Of a DNA stretch of 64,000 bases, positions 17,691 through 27,213 are shown piece by piece. The stretch comes from Alphaproteobacteria bacterium (GTDB lineage Bacteria > Pseudomonadota > Alphaproteobacteria > Rhodospirillales > Rhodospirillaceae), in the NCBI GenBank assembly GCA_003246625.1, contig QJZR01000007.1, positions 32,667 through 96,666 on the forward strand, in the 5' to 3' direction. The stretch's first letter is position 1, and every line of letters begins with the position of its first letter. The notes under the pieces were generated by a model, which saw only the letters and a list, made by a program, of their open reading frames with translations, did no database searches and had not been told where the DNA came from. The position numbers were made by a program, and so were the translations under genes.

Positions 17691-18679
17691 TGCAGAAGAT
17701 TCTCGTGGTCGACGACGTCGCCGAAAACCTCCAGCTGATGCGCAACATCCTGGCCGGGGACTACAAGCTGGTCTTCGCCACCGATGGCGAAAAGGCGGTG
17801 GCGGCGGCGGAAAAGCACCGGCCGGACCTGATCCTGATGGACGTCATGATGCCCAACATGGACGGTTACGAGGCTTGCCGCCAGATCAAGACGCGGCCCG
17901 ACCTGTCCGGCATTCCGGTCATCTTCGTCACCGCGATGGGCGAGCTTTCCGACGAGATGCTGGGCTTCGACATCGGCGGCGTCGACTACATCATGAAGCC
18001 GGTCAAGCCGCCGCTGGTGCGGCGGAGGGTCCAGACGCACCTGTCCCTGGTGCGGGTCGAGGAACTGGAAAAGACCCGCCTTCAGATCATCGAGCGCTTG
18101 GGCCGGGCCGCGGAATTCAAGGACAACGAGACGGGGCTGCACGTCATCCGCATGTCGCACTATGCCCGCATCATCGCCGAGGACTGCGACGTTTCCCCGG
18201 CATGGACGCGGCAATTGTTCATGGCCGCGCCGATGCACGACGTCGGCAAGATCGGCATTCCCGACGGCATCCTCACCAAGCCGGGGCCGCTGGACCCGGA
18301 AGAATGGGCCCTGATGCGGAAGCATCCGGAAATCGGCGCGGAAATCATCGGCAAGTTCGATACCGGACTGCTGCAAATGGCGGGCGAGATCGCCCTGGCG
18401 CACCACGAGAAATGGGACGGTTCCGGCTATCCGAAGGGCCTTGCCGGAGAGGACATTCCGTTGTCGGCGCGTATCGTCGCCGTGGCGGACGTGTTCGACG
18501 CGCTGACGACGAAACGCCCGTACAAGGAGGCCTGGTCCGTCGAGGCGGCGATCGCCCATATCCGGGAGGTCGCGGGAACCCACCTCGACCCCCGCGTGGT
18601 CGCGGCGTTCCTGAAGCGGACCGACGACGTGCTGACCGTCATGGCGACCTGGGGCGAGGATCGCGCCGCCCCGGCGTGA
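17690..18679 (+). CDS. Response regulator with HD-GYP phosphodiesterase domain
   Basis: The 329-residue protein has an N-terminal receiver with phospho-acceptor Asp 51 (LILMDVMMP) and a C-terminal HD-GYP domain. The catalytic HD is at 183-184 (MHDVGKIGIPD), and the GYP signature is intact at 238-247 (HHEKWDGSGYP). It should therefore hydrolyse cyclic di-GMP when phosphorylated. Translation is coupled to the hybrid kinase by the one-base ATG/TGA overlap. Together with the diguanylate cyclase at 7923 and the chemoreceptor, it points to control of motility or surface attachment. Confidence 0.93.
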   Translation: MQKILVVDDVAENLQLMRNILAGDYKLVFATDGEKAVAAAEKHRPDLILMDVMMPNMDGYEACRQIKTRPDLSGIPVIFVTAMGELSDEMLGFDIGGVDYIMKPVKPPLVRRRVQTHLSLVRVEELEKTRLQIIERLGRAAEFKDNETGLHVIRMSHYARIIAEDCDVSPAWTRQLFMAAPMHDVGKIGIPDGILTKPGPLDPEEWALMRKHPEIGAEIIGKFDTGLLQMAGEIALAHHEKWDGSGYPKGLAGEDIPLSARIVAVADVFDALTTKRPYKEAWSVEAAIAHIREVAGTHLDPRVVAAFLKRTDDVLTVMATWGEDRAAPA

Positions 18680-18695
18680 TAAAACCCCGCCGGAG

Positions 18696-19292
18696 CTATT
18701 CCACGCTGCGGCGGGCACGCAGGGCGGCGGCGATGGTGCCGTCGTCCAGGAATTCCAGTTCGCCGCCCACCGGCAGGCCGTGGGCGGGCACGGTGACGCG
18801 TATTTCCAGGCCGGACAGGCGGTCGGCGGCGTAATGGGCGGTGGTCTGGCCGTCGACGGTGGCGGGCAGGGCCAGGATCACCTCGCGCACCTGGCCGTTT
18901 CCGGCGCGGGCGACCAGGGTGGAAAAGGCCAACTCCTCCGGCCCGGTGCCGTCGAGGGGCGACAGCAAGCCGCCAAGGACATGATAGCGTCCGCGAAAGG
19001 CGGCGGTGCGTTCCAGCGCCCAGATGTCGGCGACGTCGGGCACCACGCACAGCACCGCGTCGTCGCGGCGCGGGTCGGCGCAGATGGCGCAGGGGTCGGT
19101 GGTGTCGAAGTTGCCGCAGACCGAACAGGGGCGCACCCCTTCCAGAACCTCGGCCAGGCTGCGGGTCAGGGGGTCGCCCAGGCTCTCCCGCTTTTTCAAC
19201 AGATGCAGCACGGCGCGGCGGGCGGAGCGCGGGCCCAGGCCCGGCAGCTTCGCCAGCAATCCGATCAACCGTTCGATTTCCACGCTGCTCAT
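18696..19292 (-). CDS. recR: Recombination protein RecR
   Basis: RecR works with RecF and RecO to load RecA on gapped DNA. The 198-residue protein starts with an HhH region ([20 protein letters not shown]). It has the four-cysteine zinc motif [19 protein letters not shown] and a Toprim domain ([28 protein letters not shown]). Order ffs-dnaX-ybaB-recR on one strand is a classic conserved bacterial cluster. The frame is open upstream through repeat copy C, but the family start is the ATG at 19292. Confidence 0.96.
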   Translation of the reverse strand: MSSVEIERLIGLLAKLPGLGPRSARRAVLHLLKKRESLGDPLTRSLAEVLEGVRPCSVCGNFDTTDPCAICADPRRDDAVLCVVPDVADIWALERTAAFRGRYHVLGGLLSPLDGTGPEELAFSTLVARAGNGQVREVILALPATVDGQTTAHYAADRLSGLEIRVTVPAHGLPVGGELEFLDDGTIAAALRARRSVE

Positions 19293-19308
19293 GGCGTCCG
19301 ATCCGACA

Positions 19309-19481
19309 AGGGGGCTTCGCTCCCTCAACCCCCACCTTGGGCCCTTTGATCCCGTTCGTTCTTGCGCGAAGCGCCGTCGAACCGTCGCTTCCGCGTGAAG
19401 GATGATTGCCGCGGCGCGGCGGAAATCCAAGGCATGGGTGGTGCGGAGGGTCCGCGACCCTCCGCGAGGGTCTTCCCCTTA
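19309..19481. repeat. Dispersed palindromic intergenic repeat, copy C
   Basis: This is the most degenerate copy and separates recR from ybaB. Its core (19358-19425) is in the orientation of copy B: TTGCGCGAAGCGC, a weakened central dyad, and ATTGCCGCGGCGCGGCGG. The right arm GGAGGGTCCGCGACCCTCCGCGAGGG is a strong hairpin, and the last bases CCTTA supply the ybaB stop codon. Confidence 0.7.
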
Positions 19482-19802
19482 GAACGGCAGGCTCATGCCC
19501 GGCGGCAGCTTGAGGCCGCCGGTCAGGGCCTTCATCTGTTCGGCGGTTTCCTGCTCGGCCTTGGCCTTGGCGTCGTTGTGCGCGGCGACGATCAGGTCTT
19601 CCAGGATTTCGGCGTCGTCGGGGACGATCAGCGAGGGGTCGATCTTCACCCCGCGCAGGTCGCCCTTGCCGGTCAGGGTCACCGTGACCATGCCGCCCGC
19701 GGCGTTGCCGGTGAATTCGGTTTCCGCCAGTTTCTGCTGCATCTCGGTCATGCGGGCCTGCATCTGCTGGGCCTGCTTCATCAGGTTGCCGAGGTTCTTC
19801 AT
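19479..19802 (-). CDS. ybaB: YbaB/EbfC nucleoid-associated protein
   Basis: YbaB forms small dimers that bind DNA without strong sequence preference. The 107-residue protein begins with [20 protein letters not shown] and includes [20 protein letters not shown], both typical. The gene start overlaps the dnaX stop (ATGA), showing translational coupling. Its own stop is at the edge of repeat copy C. Confidence 0.93.
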   Translation of the reverse strand: MKNLGNLMKQAQQMQARMTEMQQKLAETEFTGNAAGGMVTVTLTGKGDLRGVKIDPSLIVPDDAEILEDLIVAAHNDAKAKAEQETAEQMKALTGGLKLPPGMSLPF

Positions 19803-21574
19803 TCTTCGGGGTCTCCGTTGGTCCAGTCCGCGTCGGTGGCGGCCGGTGCGGGTTGGGTCATGCGCACGCGGGTGATCGCGGCGCCGGGGAAGGTTTCGAT
19901 CACCGCCCGCACCAGGGGATGCTGCGCGGCTTCCGCCTCGCGGCGGCGTTCGATTTCCTCCGCCTGCTGGCGAAGGGTGGGGGCGCCGTCCTCGTCGGCG
20001 GTGGCGACCACCGACCAGCGGCGCTGGGTCAGTTCGGTCAGCCGCTGCCCAAGGCGCAGGGCGAAATTGGGGTCGAGACCGGGGGCGGGGCGGTAAACCA
20101 GCTTGCCCGGCTCGTACGCGATCAGATGGACGTCCTGGTGCAGCGCGGCGGAAAGCAGGGCCTCGCGCTGTTCGCTCAGGAACCCGGCCAGCGCCTCGAA
20201 GCTGGCGGGCAGGATCACCGCGCCGGTTTCCGGCAGCGGCGCCGCCCGCATCGTCGGCGCGGGCGGCATCGCCTGCGGCGGCAGGGATTCGCCCACCGCC
20301 ATGCGCGCGCCGCCGCCGCCGCCGCCGGGGGCGCCCATCGGCGCCGCGGGCGCGGCGCCGCGAGAGGCCAAGGTCTTGATCGCGTCGCCGGGGGTGGGCA
20401 GGTCCTGCGCATAGATCAGGCGGATCAGCACCATCTCGGCGGCGTGCAGGGGATGCGGCGCGAAGCGGACTTCCTCCAGCCCCTTCAGCAGGATCTGCCA
20501 GGCACGGGTCAGCGTCGCCATGGTCAGGGACTGGGCCATCGCCTTGCCGCGCACCCGTTCCGCCTCGGGCAGGGTGGGGTCGTCGGCCGAGGCGGGGGTG
20601 ACCCGCGCCCGGGTCAGCCAGTGCGCCAGGTCGAGAAGGTCGGAAACCACGGTCGCCGGGTCGGCGCCCATCGCGTACTGGCGCGCCAGGATGTCCAGGG
20701 CGTCGGCGGCGCGGCCCCGCATCGCCGCCTCGAACAGGTCGAAGGTCAGGCCGCGGTCGGCCAGCCCCAGCATGTCGCGCACCTGGTCGGCGGATACCGC
20801 GCCGTGGCCGTGGGCGATCGCCTGGTCCAGCAGCGACATGCCGTCGCGCACCGAGCCGTCGGCGGCCCGCGAAATCAGGCGCAGGGCCTCGTCTTCGACC
20901 GTCGCGCCTTCCTTGGCGGCGATCCCCGCGAAGTGGGCGGAGAGGACCTCCACCTCCACCCGCTTCAGGTCGAAGCGCTGGCAGCGCGACAGAACCGTCA
21001 CCGGCACCTTGCGGATTTCGGTGGTGGCGAAGATGAACTTCACGTGTTCGGGCGGTTCCTCCAGCGTCTTCAACAGGGCGTTGAAGGCGGCGGTGGACAG
21101 CATGTGGACTTCGTCGATGATGTAGATCTTCGCCCGCGCCGAGGTCGGGCGGTAGCGCACGCCCTCCAGGATCTCGCGGATGTCGTTGACCCCGGTGCGG
21201 CTGGCGGCGTCCATCTCCATCACGTCGACGTGACGGTCCTCGGCGATGGCGCGGCAGTTGGGGCAGACGCCGCAGGGCTCGGCGGTGGGCTGGGTCAGGG
21301 TGCCGTCGGCGCCGGTGCAGGTGAAGGCGCGCGCGATGATCCGCGCCGTGGTCGTCTTGCCGACGCCGCGCACCCCGGTCAGGATGTAGGCCGAGGCCAG
21401 CCGTCCGGCGGCGATGGCGTTGCGCAGGGTGCGGACCAGGGCTTCCTGGCCGATCAGGTCCTCGAATCGGGTGGGGCGGTACTTGCGGGCGAGCACGCGA
21501 TAGACGCCGGCCTTGTCGTCGGCCGGGGGAGTCGTCGGTTGCTGTGCGGAAATGTCGGTCACGCCGTGCCCCAT
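19799..21574 (-). CDS. dnaX: DNA polymerase III subunits gamma/tau
   Basis: DnaX is the ATPase of the clamp loader. The 591-residue protein has Walker [13 protein letters not shown], a zinc module with cysteines in CTGADG to [11 protein letters not shown], Walker B in [19 protein letters not shown], and the sensor FIFATTE. The Pro- and Gly-rich linker (about 400-440) leads to a C-terminal domain as in alphaproteobacterial tau. Two starts are possible: ATG 21574 (used here) or GTG 21562 (TDISAQQ); neither has a strong ribosome site. I saw no obvious frameshift signal for a separate gamma form. The SRP RNA gene lies just upstream. Confidence 0.95.
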   Translation of the reverse strand: MGHGVTDISAQQPTTPPADDKAGVYRVLARKYRPTRFEDLIGQEALVRTLRNAIAAGRLASAYILTGVRGVGKTTTARIIARAFTCTGADGTLTQPTAEPCGVCPNCRAIAEDRHVDVMEMDAASRTGVNDIREILEGVRYRPTSARAKIYIIDEVHMLSTAAFNALLKTLEEPPEHVKFIFATTEIRKVPVTVLSRCQRFDLKRVEVEVLSAHFAGIAAKEGATVEDEALRLISRAADGSVRDGMSLLDQAIAHGHGAVSADQVRDMLGLADRGLTFDLFEAAMRGRAADALDILARQYAMGADPATVVSDLLDLAHWLTRARVTPASADDPTLPEAERVRGKAMAQSLTMATLTRAWQILLKGLEEVRFAPHPLHAAEMVLIRLIYAQDLPTPGDAIKTLASRGAAPAAPMGAPGGGGGGARMAVGESLPPQAMPPAPTMRAAPLPETGAVILPASFEALAGFLSEQREALLSAALHQDVHLIAYEPGKLVYRPAPGLDPNFALRLGQRLTELTQRRWSVVATADEDGAPTLRQQAEEIERRREAEAAQHPLVRAVIETFPGAAITRVRMTQPAPAATDADWTNGDPEE

Positions 21575-21617
21575 CTGATCGCCGCGCCCGGCATCGGGCG
21601 CCCGGCGGAAAGAGGGA

Positions 21618-21708
21618 GAGACTGGCAGCGACCCAGACCGGAAATCGTTACGGCTGCTTCCTTCCGGACCTGACCGGGTTGGCGACGGGCCTGCCCGCCG
21701 CCAGCCTC
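21618..21708 (-). ncRNA. ffs: Signal recognition particle RNA (4.5S RNA, small bacterial type)
   Basis: On the minus strand GGTCAGGTCCGGAAGGAAGC (complement of the stretch ending near 21674) is the nearly invariant SRP RNA tetraloop region that binds Ffh. The ends pair: GAGGCTGGC at the 5' end with GCCAGTCTC at the 3' end. The total of about 91 bases fits the small bacterial class. The position just before dnaX is conserved in many bacteria. TATATG begins 6 bases or so upstream of the 5' end and can serve as a -10 box; TTGCGC, 19 bases further, is a weak -35. Confidence 0.93.
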
Positions 21709-21754
21709 CGCCCCCATATATCGACGGTTTTCCCCTTGCGCGCAAGCGGCAAAA

Positions 21755-21946
21755 ACCAGGCCGGGCTCCGCCCGGGCCCGCAAGGGGGCGCCGACCCCTT
21801 GACCCCGTTCCCTTTTCCGCCGCGCAGCGGCAAACATCCGTCACGCCGCGCGATGATTTCATCGCGCTACGCGCAAAAACAAGGTTTGGGGTTCGGGGCC
21901 CAAGGCCCCGGCGGGGTCCAGGGGCGGAGCCCCTGGCCTGATTTTA
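21755..21946. repeat. Dispersed palindromic intergenic repeat, copy D
   Basis: This copy lies between the SRP RNA promoter and pheA. The core (21813-21879) has the copy A orientation: CCGCCGCGCAGCGGC, GTCACGCCGCGCGATGA, ATCGCGCTACGCGCAAAAA. Left arm: CCAGGCCGGGCTCCGCCCGG; right arm: GGGTCCAGGGGCGGAGCCCC. The right end ATTTTA supplies the TAA stop of pheA (21944-21946). Confidence 0.85.
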
Positions 21947-22825
21947 CAGAGACCGCTTGCGCACGTCGAAGCGCATCGGCGCGGCGGGATAGGTGCCGAG
22001 GATGCGCAGTTTTTCGGTGAAGAACTGCAACTCGTCCAGCGCCAGGCCGACCAGGCGGTTGTCGGGGTGGCCCTCGATCTCGGCGAAGAACTGCGCGGCG
22101 ACGAAGTTGCCGTCCACCAGATAGCTTTCCAGCTTGGTGATGTTGACGCCGTTGGTGGCGAAGCCGCCCAAGGCCTTGTACAGGGCGGCGGGGACGTTGC
22201 GCACGCGGAAGATCAGGCTGGTCACCACCGGTCCGTTGTCGGCGGAGGCGGGCATCGGTTCCTTGGCCATGATCAGGAAGCGGGTGGTGTTGGTGGCGGC
22301 GTCCTCGACGTTGGTCATCAGGGACTGCAGGCCGTGGATCTCGGCGGCGAGGCTGGAGGCGATGGCGGCCTCCGCCGGGTCGTTGAGGTGGGCGATTTCC
22401 GCCGCCGCGCCCGCGGTGTCGGCGGTGACCATCGGGGTCAGGCCGAGCTTGCGGATCAGCTTGCGGCATTGCGCCACCGCGTGGACGTGGCTGCGCACCC
22501 GGCGGATGGTTTTCAGGCTTGCGCCCTTCACCGCCAGCAGGTGGTGGTGCACTTCCTCGTAGTGTTCGCCGACGATGTAGAGGCCGGAATTGGGCAGCAG
22601 GTGGTGCACGTCGGCGACGCGCCCGGCGACCGAATTGTCGATCGGGATCATCGCCAGGGCGGCGGGACCGTCGTTGACCGCGGCGAAGGCGTCCTCGAAG
22701 GCGGTGCAGGGCATCACCTCCATGCCGGGAAAGACATGGGCGCAGGCGATCTGGGAATAAGAGCCGGGTTGGCCCTGGAAGGCGATCTTGCCGCCCTTGT
22801 ATTTCTCCGCAACCGCTGTGTACAT
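21944..22825 (-). CDS. pheA: Prephenate dehydratase
   Basis: The enzyme converts prephenate to phenylpyruvate for phenylalanine synthesis. The 293-residue monofunctional form has the substrate domain first (KIAFQGQPGSYSQIACAHVF; PIDNSVAGRVADVHHLL; TRFLIMA) and a C-terminal ACT domain (SLIFRVRNVPAALYKALGGF; LESYLVDGNFVAAQFFAEIE) that gives phenylalanine feedback. There is no chorismate mutase domain. It is 12 bases downstream of kdsB, so the two share a transcript, a common pair in alphaproteobacteria. Confidence 0.95.
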   Translation of the reverse strand: MYTAVAEKYKGGKIAFQGQPGSYSQIACAHVFPGMEVMPCTAFEDAFAAVNDGPAALAMIPIDNSVAGRVADVHHLLPNSGLYIVGEHYEEVHHHLLAVKGASLKTIRRVRSHVHAVAQCRKLIRKLGLTPMVTADTAGAAAEIAHLNDPAEAAIASSLAAEIHGLQSLMTNVEDAATNTTRFLIMAKEPMPASADNGPVVTSLIFRVRNVPAALYKALGGFATNGVNITKLESYLVDGNFVAAQFFAEIEGHPDNRLVGLALDELQFFTEKLRILGTYPAAPMRFDVRKRSL

Positions 22826-22837
22826 GCCGTCTTGTCC

Positions 22838-23623
22838 CTATGAATGCGCCAGGATATCCCGGGCGCGCGCCAGATCGGCGGAAGTATCGACGCCGAGCGG
22901 CACGGTGTCAACGCGCACCAGGGCGATGGAAAGTCCATGCTCCAGGGCGCGCAGCTGTTCCAGTTTCTCCCGCTTTTCCAGCACCCCGGGCGGCCAGGCG
23001 ACGAAGCGTTCCAGCGCCTCGCGGCGATAGGCGTAAAGCCCGATGTGGTGATAGAGCGGCCCGTCGTTGGCGGGAACCGTGGCGCGGCTGAAATAAAGCG
23101 CGCGGGCCACCGGCCAAAGCTTGGCGCCGTCGGGTTCGAACCCGGCCACCGCCTTGACCACGTTGGGATCGGTTTTTTCCTCGTCGCGGACGATTTCGGC
23201 GCCCAGGGTGGCGATGTCGTACCCCGGATAGGCGAAGGGGATCAGCGCGGCGCGGATCAGGGCCGGGTCGATCGTCGGCAGGTCGCCCTGCACGTTGATC
23301 ACCGCGCGGTGGCGGCCCTTGGGGTCGACCTCGGTCAGCGCGGCGAAGATGCGGTCGGAACCGGACGGCAGGTCGGGGTCGGTCATCACCGCGCGGCCGC
23401 CCGCCGCGGTGACCGCCGCCGCGACCTCGGGCTCGGAACAGGCCACCACCACCGGGCCGACGTCGGCGGCCATGGCGCGTTCCCACACCCGCACGATCAT
23501 CGGCGCGCCCAGGATGTCGGCCAGCGGCTTGCCGGGCAGCCGGGTGGAAGCCATGCGCGCCGGAATCATCACGATCGGCGCCAGCTCGGCGATCAAGGCG
23601 GCGGAAACGGCTGCGGTAGGCAT
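22838..23623 (-). CDS. kdsB: 3-deoxy-manno-octulosonate cytidylyltransferase
   Basis: KdsB activates Kdo with CTP for lipopolysaccharide core synthesis. The 261-residue protein begins with the nucleotide-binding loop [20 protein letters not shown] and includes [25 protein letters not shown] and [13 protein letters not shown]. The ATG at 23623 follows AGGGAATTCC; longer in-frame starts lack support. It is transcribed divergently from the cytochrome c gene, with about 155 bases for both promoters, and is followed by pheA. Confidence 0.95.
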   Translation of the reverse strand: MPTAAVSAALIAELAPIVMIPARMASTRLPGKPLADILGAPMIVRVWERAMAADVGPVVVACSEPEVAAAVTAAGGRAVMTDPDLPSGSDRIFAALTEVDPKGRHRAVINVQGDLPTIDPALIRAALIPFAYPGYDIATLGAEIVRDEEKTDPNVVKAVAGFEPDGAKLWPVARALYFSRATVPANDGPLYHHIGLYAYRREALERFVAWPPGVLEKREKLEQLRALEHGLSIALVRVDTVPLGVDTSADLARARDILAHS

Positions 23624-23778
23624 GGGAATTCCCTCGGGGAAAAACGGCGACCGCAGGCACTCTACCCGCGCCATTCGCCTTCGGCAAACGGCTTCCCCTT
23701 TCCGTCCCTGGAAATTTTCCGCACACTGCCCATGTCTCTTCCAGTTGCATGCGGGAAAGCCGAGGCGGGCGGTCATCC

Positions 23779-24297
23779 ATGTTCAAGACGATAGGCAAAG
23801 GCGCGGCGGGAGCGGGTCTCGCGCTGCTGGTGGTGGTGGGGGTCAACCTCTACGGGGATCTGCTGGTCCCGGTCGGCGCGGACCAGGCGGTCGGCCCGGT
23901 CGGCTTGACCGCCGCGTCGGGTCCGGCGGCGCCGGAAGCGTCCTTCGGCGCGATGCTGGGCGCCGCCACCGCCGCCGACGGCAAGAAGGTGGCGAAGAAG
24001 TGCCTCTCCTGCCACACCTTCGATCCCGGCGGCCCCAACAAGGTCGGTCCCAACCTTGCCAACACCGTCGGCGCGGACAAGGGCAAAAAGCCCGGCTTCG
24101 CCTATTCCGGCGCGGTGGCGGGCCTGGGCGGCAAATGGACCTATGACGACCTGAACGCCTTCCTCACCAAGCCCTCGGCCTTCGCTCCGGGCACCAAGAT
24201 GACCTTCGCCGGCCTGCCCAAGGCCAAGGACCGCGCCGCGGTGATCGCCTACCTCGCCTCGCTGACCGCCGCGCCGCCGCCCTTCCCCGCGCCGTAG
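23779..24297 (+). CDS. Membrane-anchored class I cytochrome c (CycM-like)
   Basis: The 172-residue protein has an uncleaved-looking N-terminal anchor ([18 protein letters not shown]), an Ala/Pro linker, and one haem-binding CLSCH near residue 75. The sixth ligand is probably Met in GTKMTF. It resembles CycM/cytochrome c552 of alphaproteobacteria, which passes electrons from the bc1 complex to terminal oxidases in the periplasm. That fits the cbb3 oxidase genes at 39-47 kb, though any direct link is inferred. The ATG at 23779 gives the normal start MFKTIGKG. Repeat copy E starts right after its stop. Confidence 0.88.
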   Translation: MFKTIGKGAAGAGLALLVVVGVNLYGDLLVPVGADQAVGPVGLTAASGPAAPEASFGAMLGAATAADGKKVAKKCLSCHTFDPGGPNKVGPNLANTVGADKGKKPGFAYSGAVAGLGGKWTYDDLNAFLTKPSAFAPGTKMTFAGLPKAKDRAAVIAYLASLTAAPPPFPAP

Positions 24298-24304
24298 GGA
24301 AGGC

Positions 24305-24467
24305 AGGGTAAGGGAAAACCTTGCGAAGGGCCTTGGGCCCTTCGCGCATCCCGTTCCTTTTTTCGCCGTGCCAGCGGCTGGCGATTTTCACGCGGCGTGA
24401 CGGTTGGATCGCGCTTCGCGCAAAAACCAACGCATGGGATCAAAGGGCCGACCGGCCTGGTTTTTCC
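24305..24467. repeat. Dispersed palindromic intergenic repeat, copy E
   Basis: The copy begins within about ten bases of the cytochrome c stop codon with GGGTAAGGGAAAACC. Its left arm is the hairpin GCGAAGGGCCTTGGGCCCTTCGC. The core (24357-24427) has the copy A orientation: TTCGCCGTGCCAGCGGC, TTCACGCGGCGTGA, ATCGCGCTTCGCGCAAAAA. It is framed by ATCCCGTTCC and CATGGGATCAA and ends with GGCCTGGTTTTT. Confidence 0.8.
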
Positions 24468-24533
24468 TTCCCCTGGCCTTTTCCGCCGCCGCGTGCGAGG
24501 GTTCATTCCCGGTTTTTCGGTGTGGAGCGGATC

Positions 24534-25904
24534 GTGTCGTTTCCCTGGTCGTCCGTCGGCTCGCATGCGCGGGAACTGCTGCGTCTGGCGTTGCCGACGG
24601 TGGTGATGCGCAGCGGCGCCCTGGTGATGCTGATGGTCGACATCCTGATGCTCGGCCACGCCTCGTCGCGCGAGCTGGCGTTCTACAGTCTGGCGCAGGG
24701 GCCGCTCACCACGCTGCTGCTGACCTCCCTCGGTCTGATTCTGGGGACGTTGGTGGTGACCTCGCAGTTGTTCGGCGCGGGCTACGACGCCCGCTGCGGC
24801 GGGGTCTGGCGGCGGTCGCTGCCCTATTCCCTGGCGATCGGTTTCGCGGTGTCGCTGTTGTGTTGCGTCGGTCCCGCGCCGTTCCGCTGGATGGGGCAGG
24901 ACGAGGCCCTGTCCCTCGGCGCGGCGGAGGTGCTGCGGGTGGTCGGCTTCGGCGTGCCGGGGTATTTGGGGTACCTGGCCTCGGCCTATTTTCTCGAAGG
25001 GTTGAAGCGTCCCTGGCCCGGCACCTGGCTGATGCTGTTCGGCAACCTGCTCAACGTCGTCCTGAACGCCTGGTGGATTCCCGAACACGGCGCGGTGGGG
25101 GCGGGGTGGGCGACCACCACGTCGCGTTGGTTCCTCTGCCTGGCGGCGGCGGCCTGGGTGTGGGGGATGCGCGACCACGACCGTTTCCGGGTCCGTCACC
25201 ACGGCTTGCGCGACCGCGTCGGCTGGGCGTTGCAGCGGCGCCTGGGCTATGCGGCGGGGATGAGCATCGGGGTGGAGGCCTTCGCCTTTTCCTCGCTCAA
25301 CGTGATGGCGGGGTGGTTCGGGGCGGCGTCCCTGGCCGCCTATGCCATCGGCATCAATCTTCTGGGGGTCATTTTCATGGTCGCCCTGGGGGTGGGCTCG
25401 GCGACCAGCGTGCGGGTGGGCTACGCGGTGGGGCGCGGCGATCCGCGCGACGCCGAGGTGGCGGGCTGGACCGGGCTGGGGCTCGACGTTCTGCTGTCCC
25501 TGCCGGTCGTCGTCCTGTTCCTGCTGTGGCCGCGCGCCTTCGCCGCCGTCTATACCGCCGATTCGGAGGTGCTGGCCCTGGCGACGGTCCTGGTCGGGTG
25601 GATCGCGTTGGTCCTGCCCTTCGACGGGGCGCAGGCGGTGATGTCGAACGCCTTGCGCGGGCGGGGCGAGACCTGGGCGCCGATGGTGCTGCAATCCGGC
25701 GCCTATCTGGCGGTGATGATGCCGTTGGCCTGGTGGCTGTCGACGCGGCAGGGGATGGGGGCGCCGGGCCTGTTCGCGGCGATCGCGGCGGGCAGCGTGG
25801 TTTCCGCCGTGGCGCTGTCGGCGCGCTTTCGGTATCTGGCGGTGCGTGGCTATACTAAGGCGGAAACAACGGTGGATGCGGGATTGCGGGACGATGCGCG
25901 ATAG
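24534..25904 (+). CDS. MATE-family multidrug/Na+ antiporter (NorM-like)
   Basis: This 456-residue membrane protein has about twelve hydrophobic segments in two related halves. It shows MATE family motifs: LPTVVMRSGALVMLMVDILMLGH in the first half and AAYAIGINLLGVIFMVALGVG in the second. MATE exporters remove cationic drugs in exchange for Na+ or H+. The GTG at 24534 has TGGAG six bases upstream and gives a family-like start (VSFPWSSVGSHARELLRLAL). The frame stays open upstream only because it runs through repeat copy E. It overlaps the next gene by 11 bases. Confidence 0.88.
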   Translation: MSFPWSSVGSHARELLRLALPTVVMRSGALVMLMVDILMLGHASSRELAFYSLAQGPLTTLLLTSLGLILGTLVVTSQLFGAGYDARCGGVWRRSLPYSLAIGFAVSLLCCVGPAPFRWMGQDEALSLGAAEVLRVVGFGVPGYLGYLASAYFLEGLKRPWPGTWLMLFGNLLNVVLNAWWIPEHGAVGAGWATTTSRWFLCLAAAAWVWGMRDHDRFRVRHHGLRDRVGWALQRRLGYAAGMSIGVEAFAFSSLNVMAGWFGAASLAAYAIGINLLGVIFMVALGVGSATSVRVGYAVGRGDPRDAEVAGWTGLGLDVLLSLPVVVLFLLWPRAFAAVYTADSEVLALATVLVGWIALVLPFDGAQAVMSNALRGRGETWAPMVLQSGAYLAVMMPLAWWLSTRQGMGAPGLFAAIAAGSVVSAVALSARFRYLAVRGYTKAETTVDAGLRDDAR

Positions 25905-26943
25905 GGGCTTTTCAGACCGTCCCGGACGGCTGGGTCGGCGCGGCTTCCTGGCGGCGGGCCTGGGCGGCCTGGCGCTGGCGGCGCTTCCCGGCGTCGCCGC
26001 CGCGCAGGCGGTGCGCTTCTTCCGCATCGGCGGCGGGCCGCCCGGCGGCACCCTGTTCGCCGCCGCCGGATGGATCAGCGCGGCGATCAGCAATCCGCCG
26101 GGATCGCGTCCCTGCGAAAAGAACGGCAGTTGCGGCGTGCCGGGGATGATCGCCCTGGCGCAGTCGACCGAGGGCGCCCTGGCCAACCTGCGTGCCCTGC
26201 GCGAGGGCGCCTTCGACGCGGCCATTGCCTATGCCGACATGGCGCACGACGCGCGGCTGGGCAAGCGGGCCTTCGCCGCCGCCGGGCGGTTCGCCGATCT
26301 GCGGGCGCTGGCCGCCCTGTCGGCGGAAAGCCTGCACATCGTGGTGCGGCGCGGCGGCCCGGTGCGCGGCATCGCCGATTTGCGCGGGCGGCGGGTGGCG
26401 GTGGGGGCCGAGGCGGTGGGCTCGGCCTCGCTGGCCGATCTGGTGCTGCGGCTGCACGGGGTTTCGCGCGGGCAGTACCGCGCGGTGTCGCTGAACCCCG
26501 AGGCGGCGGCGAACGCCTTCGCCGACGGCGGGGTGGACGCGATGATCTTTCTGGCCCGTCCCCCCGCCGGGGTGGCGCGCCAGGTGATGGAAGACCACGG
26601 CGGCGTGCTGTTGGGGATTGCCCCGGCGAAGGCGAAGGCGGCGATCAAGGCCGACCCGTTTCTCGCCGCGACGGAGATTCCGGCGGCGGCCTATGGCGGC
26701 AACGCGGTGCCGACCCTGGGGGTGGCGCCGGTGCTGCTGGCGCGGGAAAGTCTGGACGCCGATCTGGTCGCGGCGATGAGCCGGGCGTTGTGGCTGGCGA
26801 TGCGCTCCTCCGCCAGCCATCCTCTCGACCCCGCCACCTTCGACGCGGCGCAGATCGGACGGCGCGGCGTGCCGCTGCATCCGGCGGCGCAAGCCTTCCG
26901 CGACGCCCTGCTGCGCGAGGCGGCGGAGTCGGCGCCGCGATAA
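25894..26943 (+). CDS. TAXI-family TRAP transporter substrate-binding protein
   Basis: The 349-residue protein begins with a twin-arginine-like signal (LGRRGFLAAGLGGLALAALP, cleaved near VAAAQA). The mature part matches the TAXI solute-binding family: FFRIGGGPPGGTLFAAAGWIS at the start, VRGIADLRGRRVAVGAEAVGS in the middle. These proteins bind small organic acids in the periplasm for TRAP membrane subunits. No TRAP permease (DctQM fusion) lies next to it, and it overlaps the MATE gene by 11 bases. It may work with a distant permease. Ligand unknown. Confidence 0.82.
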   Translation: MRDRGFSDRPGRLGRRGFLAAGLGGLALAALPGVAAAQAVRFFRIGGGPPGGTLFAAAGWISAAISNPPGSRPCEKNGSCGVPGMIALAQSTEGALANLRALREGAFDAAIAYADMAHDARLGKRAFAAAGRFADLRALAALSAESLHIVVRRGGPVRGIADLRGRRVAVGAEAVGSASLADLVLRLHGVSRGQYRAVSLNPEAAANAFADGGVDAMIFLARPPAGVARQVMEDHGGVLLGIAPAKAKAAIKADPFLAATEIPAAAYGGNAVPTLGVAPVLLARESLDADLVAAMSRALWLAMRSSASHPLDPATFDAAQIGRRGVPLHPAAQAFRDALLREAAESAPR

Positions 26944-27213
26944 CCGTTTCGCGGCATCTCTCGCCGGGGAAACCCACACCTTCGATTGAATTATTTTCCT
27001 TTTTTCGTCCGACGTTTTCTTTGGGCGGGGGCGGCGAAGCGCGCCGCAGCCCTGGGGTTGCGGCGGGAAGTTGGGACGATGCCAAGGCCAGCTTCGGTTT
27101 TTTCAGGGGTTTGGGGATTGCGGCGGCCCCGTGCCTCGGGTAAATAGATACGATACTGAAACAAAATCTCCCGCGCCTTCCTCGCGGGATGGCCCCTTTC
27201 CCAAGGACGGCTC

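Noticed and set aside
23125..23145. GGGTTCGAACCC resembling a tRNA T-loop
   Set aside because: It lies inside kdsB in frame and no cloverleaf can be drawn around it; no tRNA gene was found in the window.
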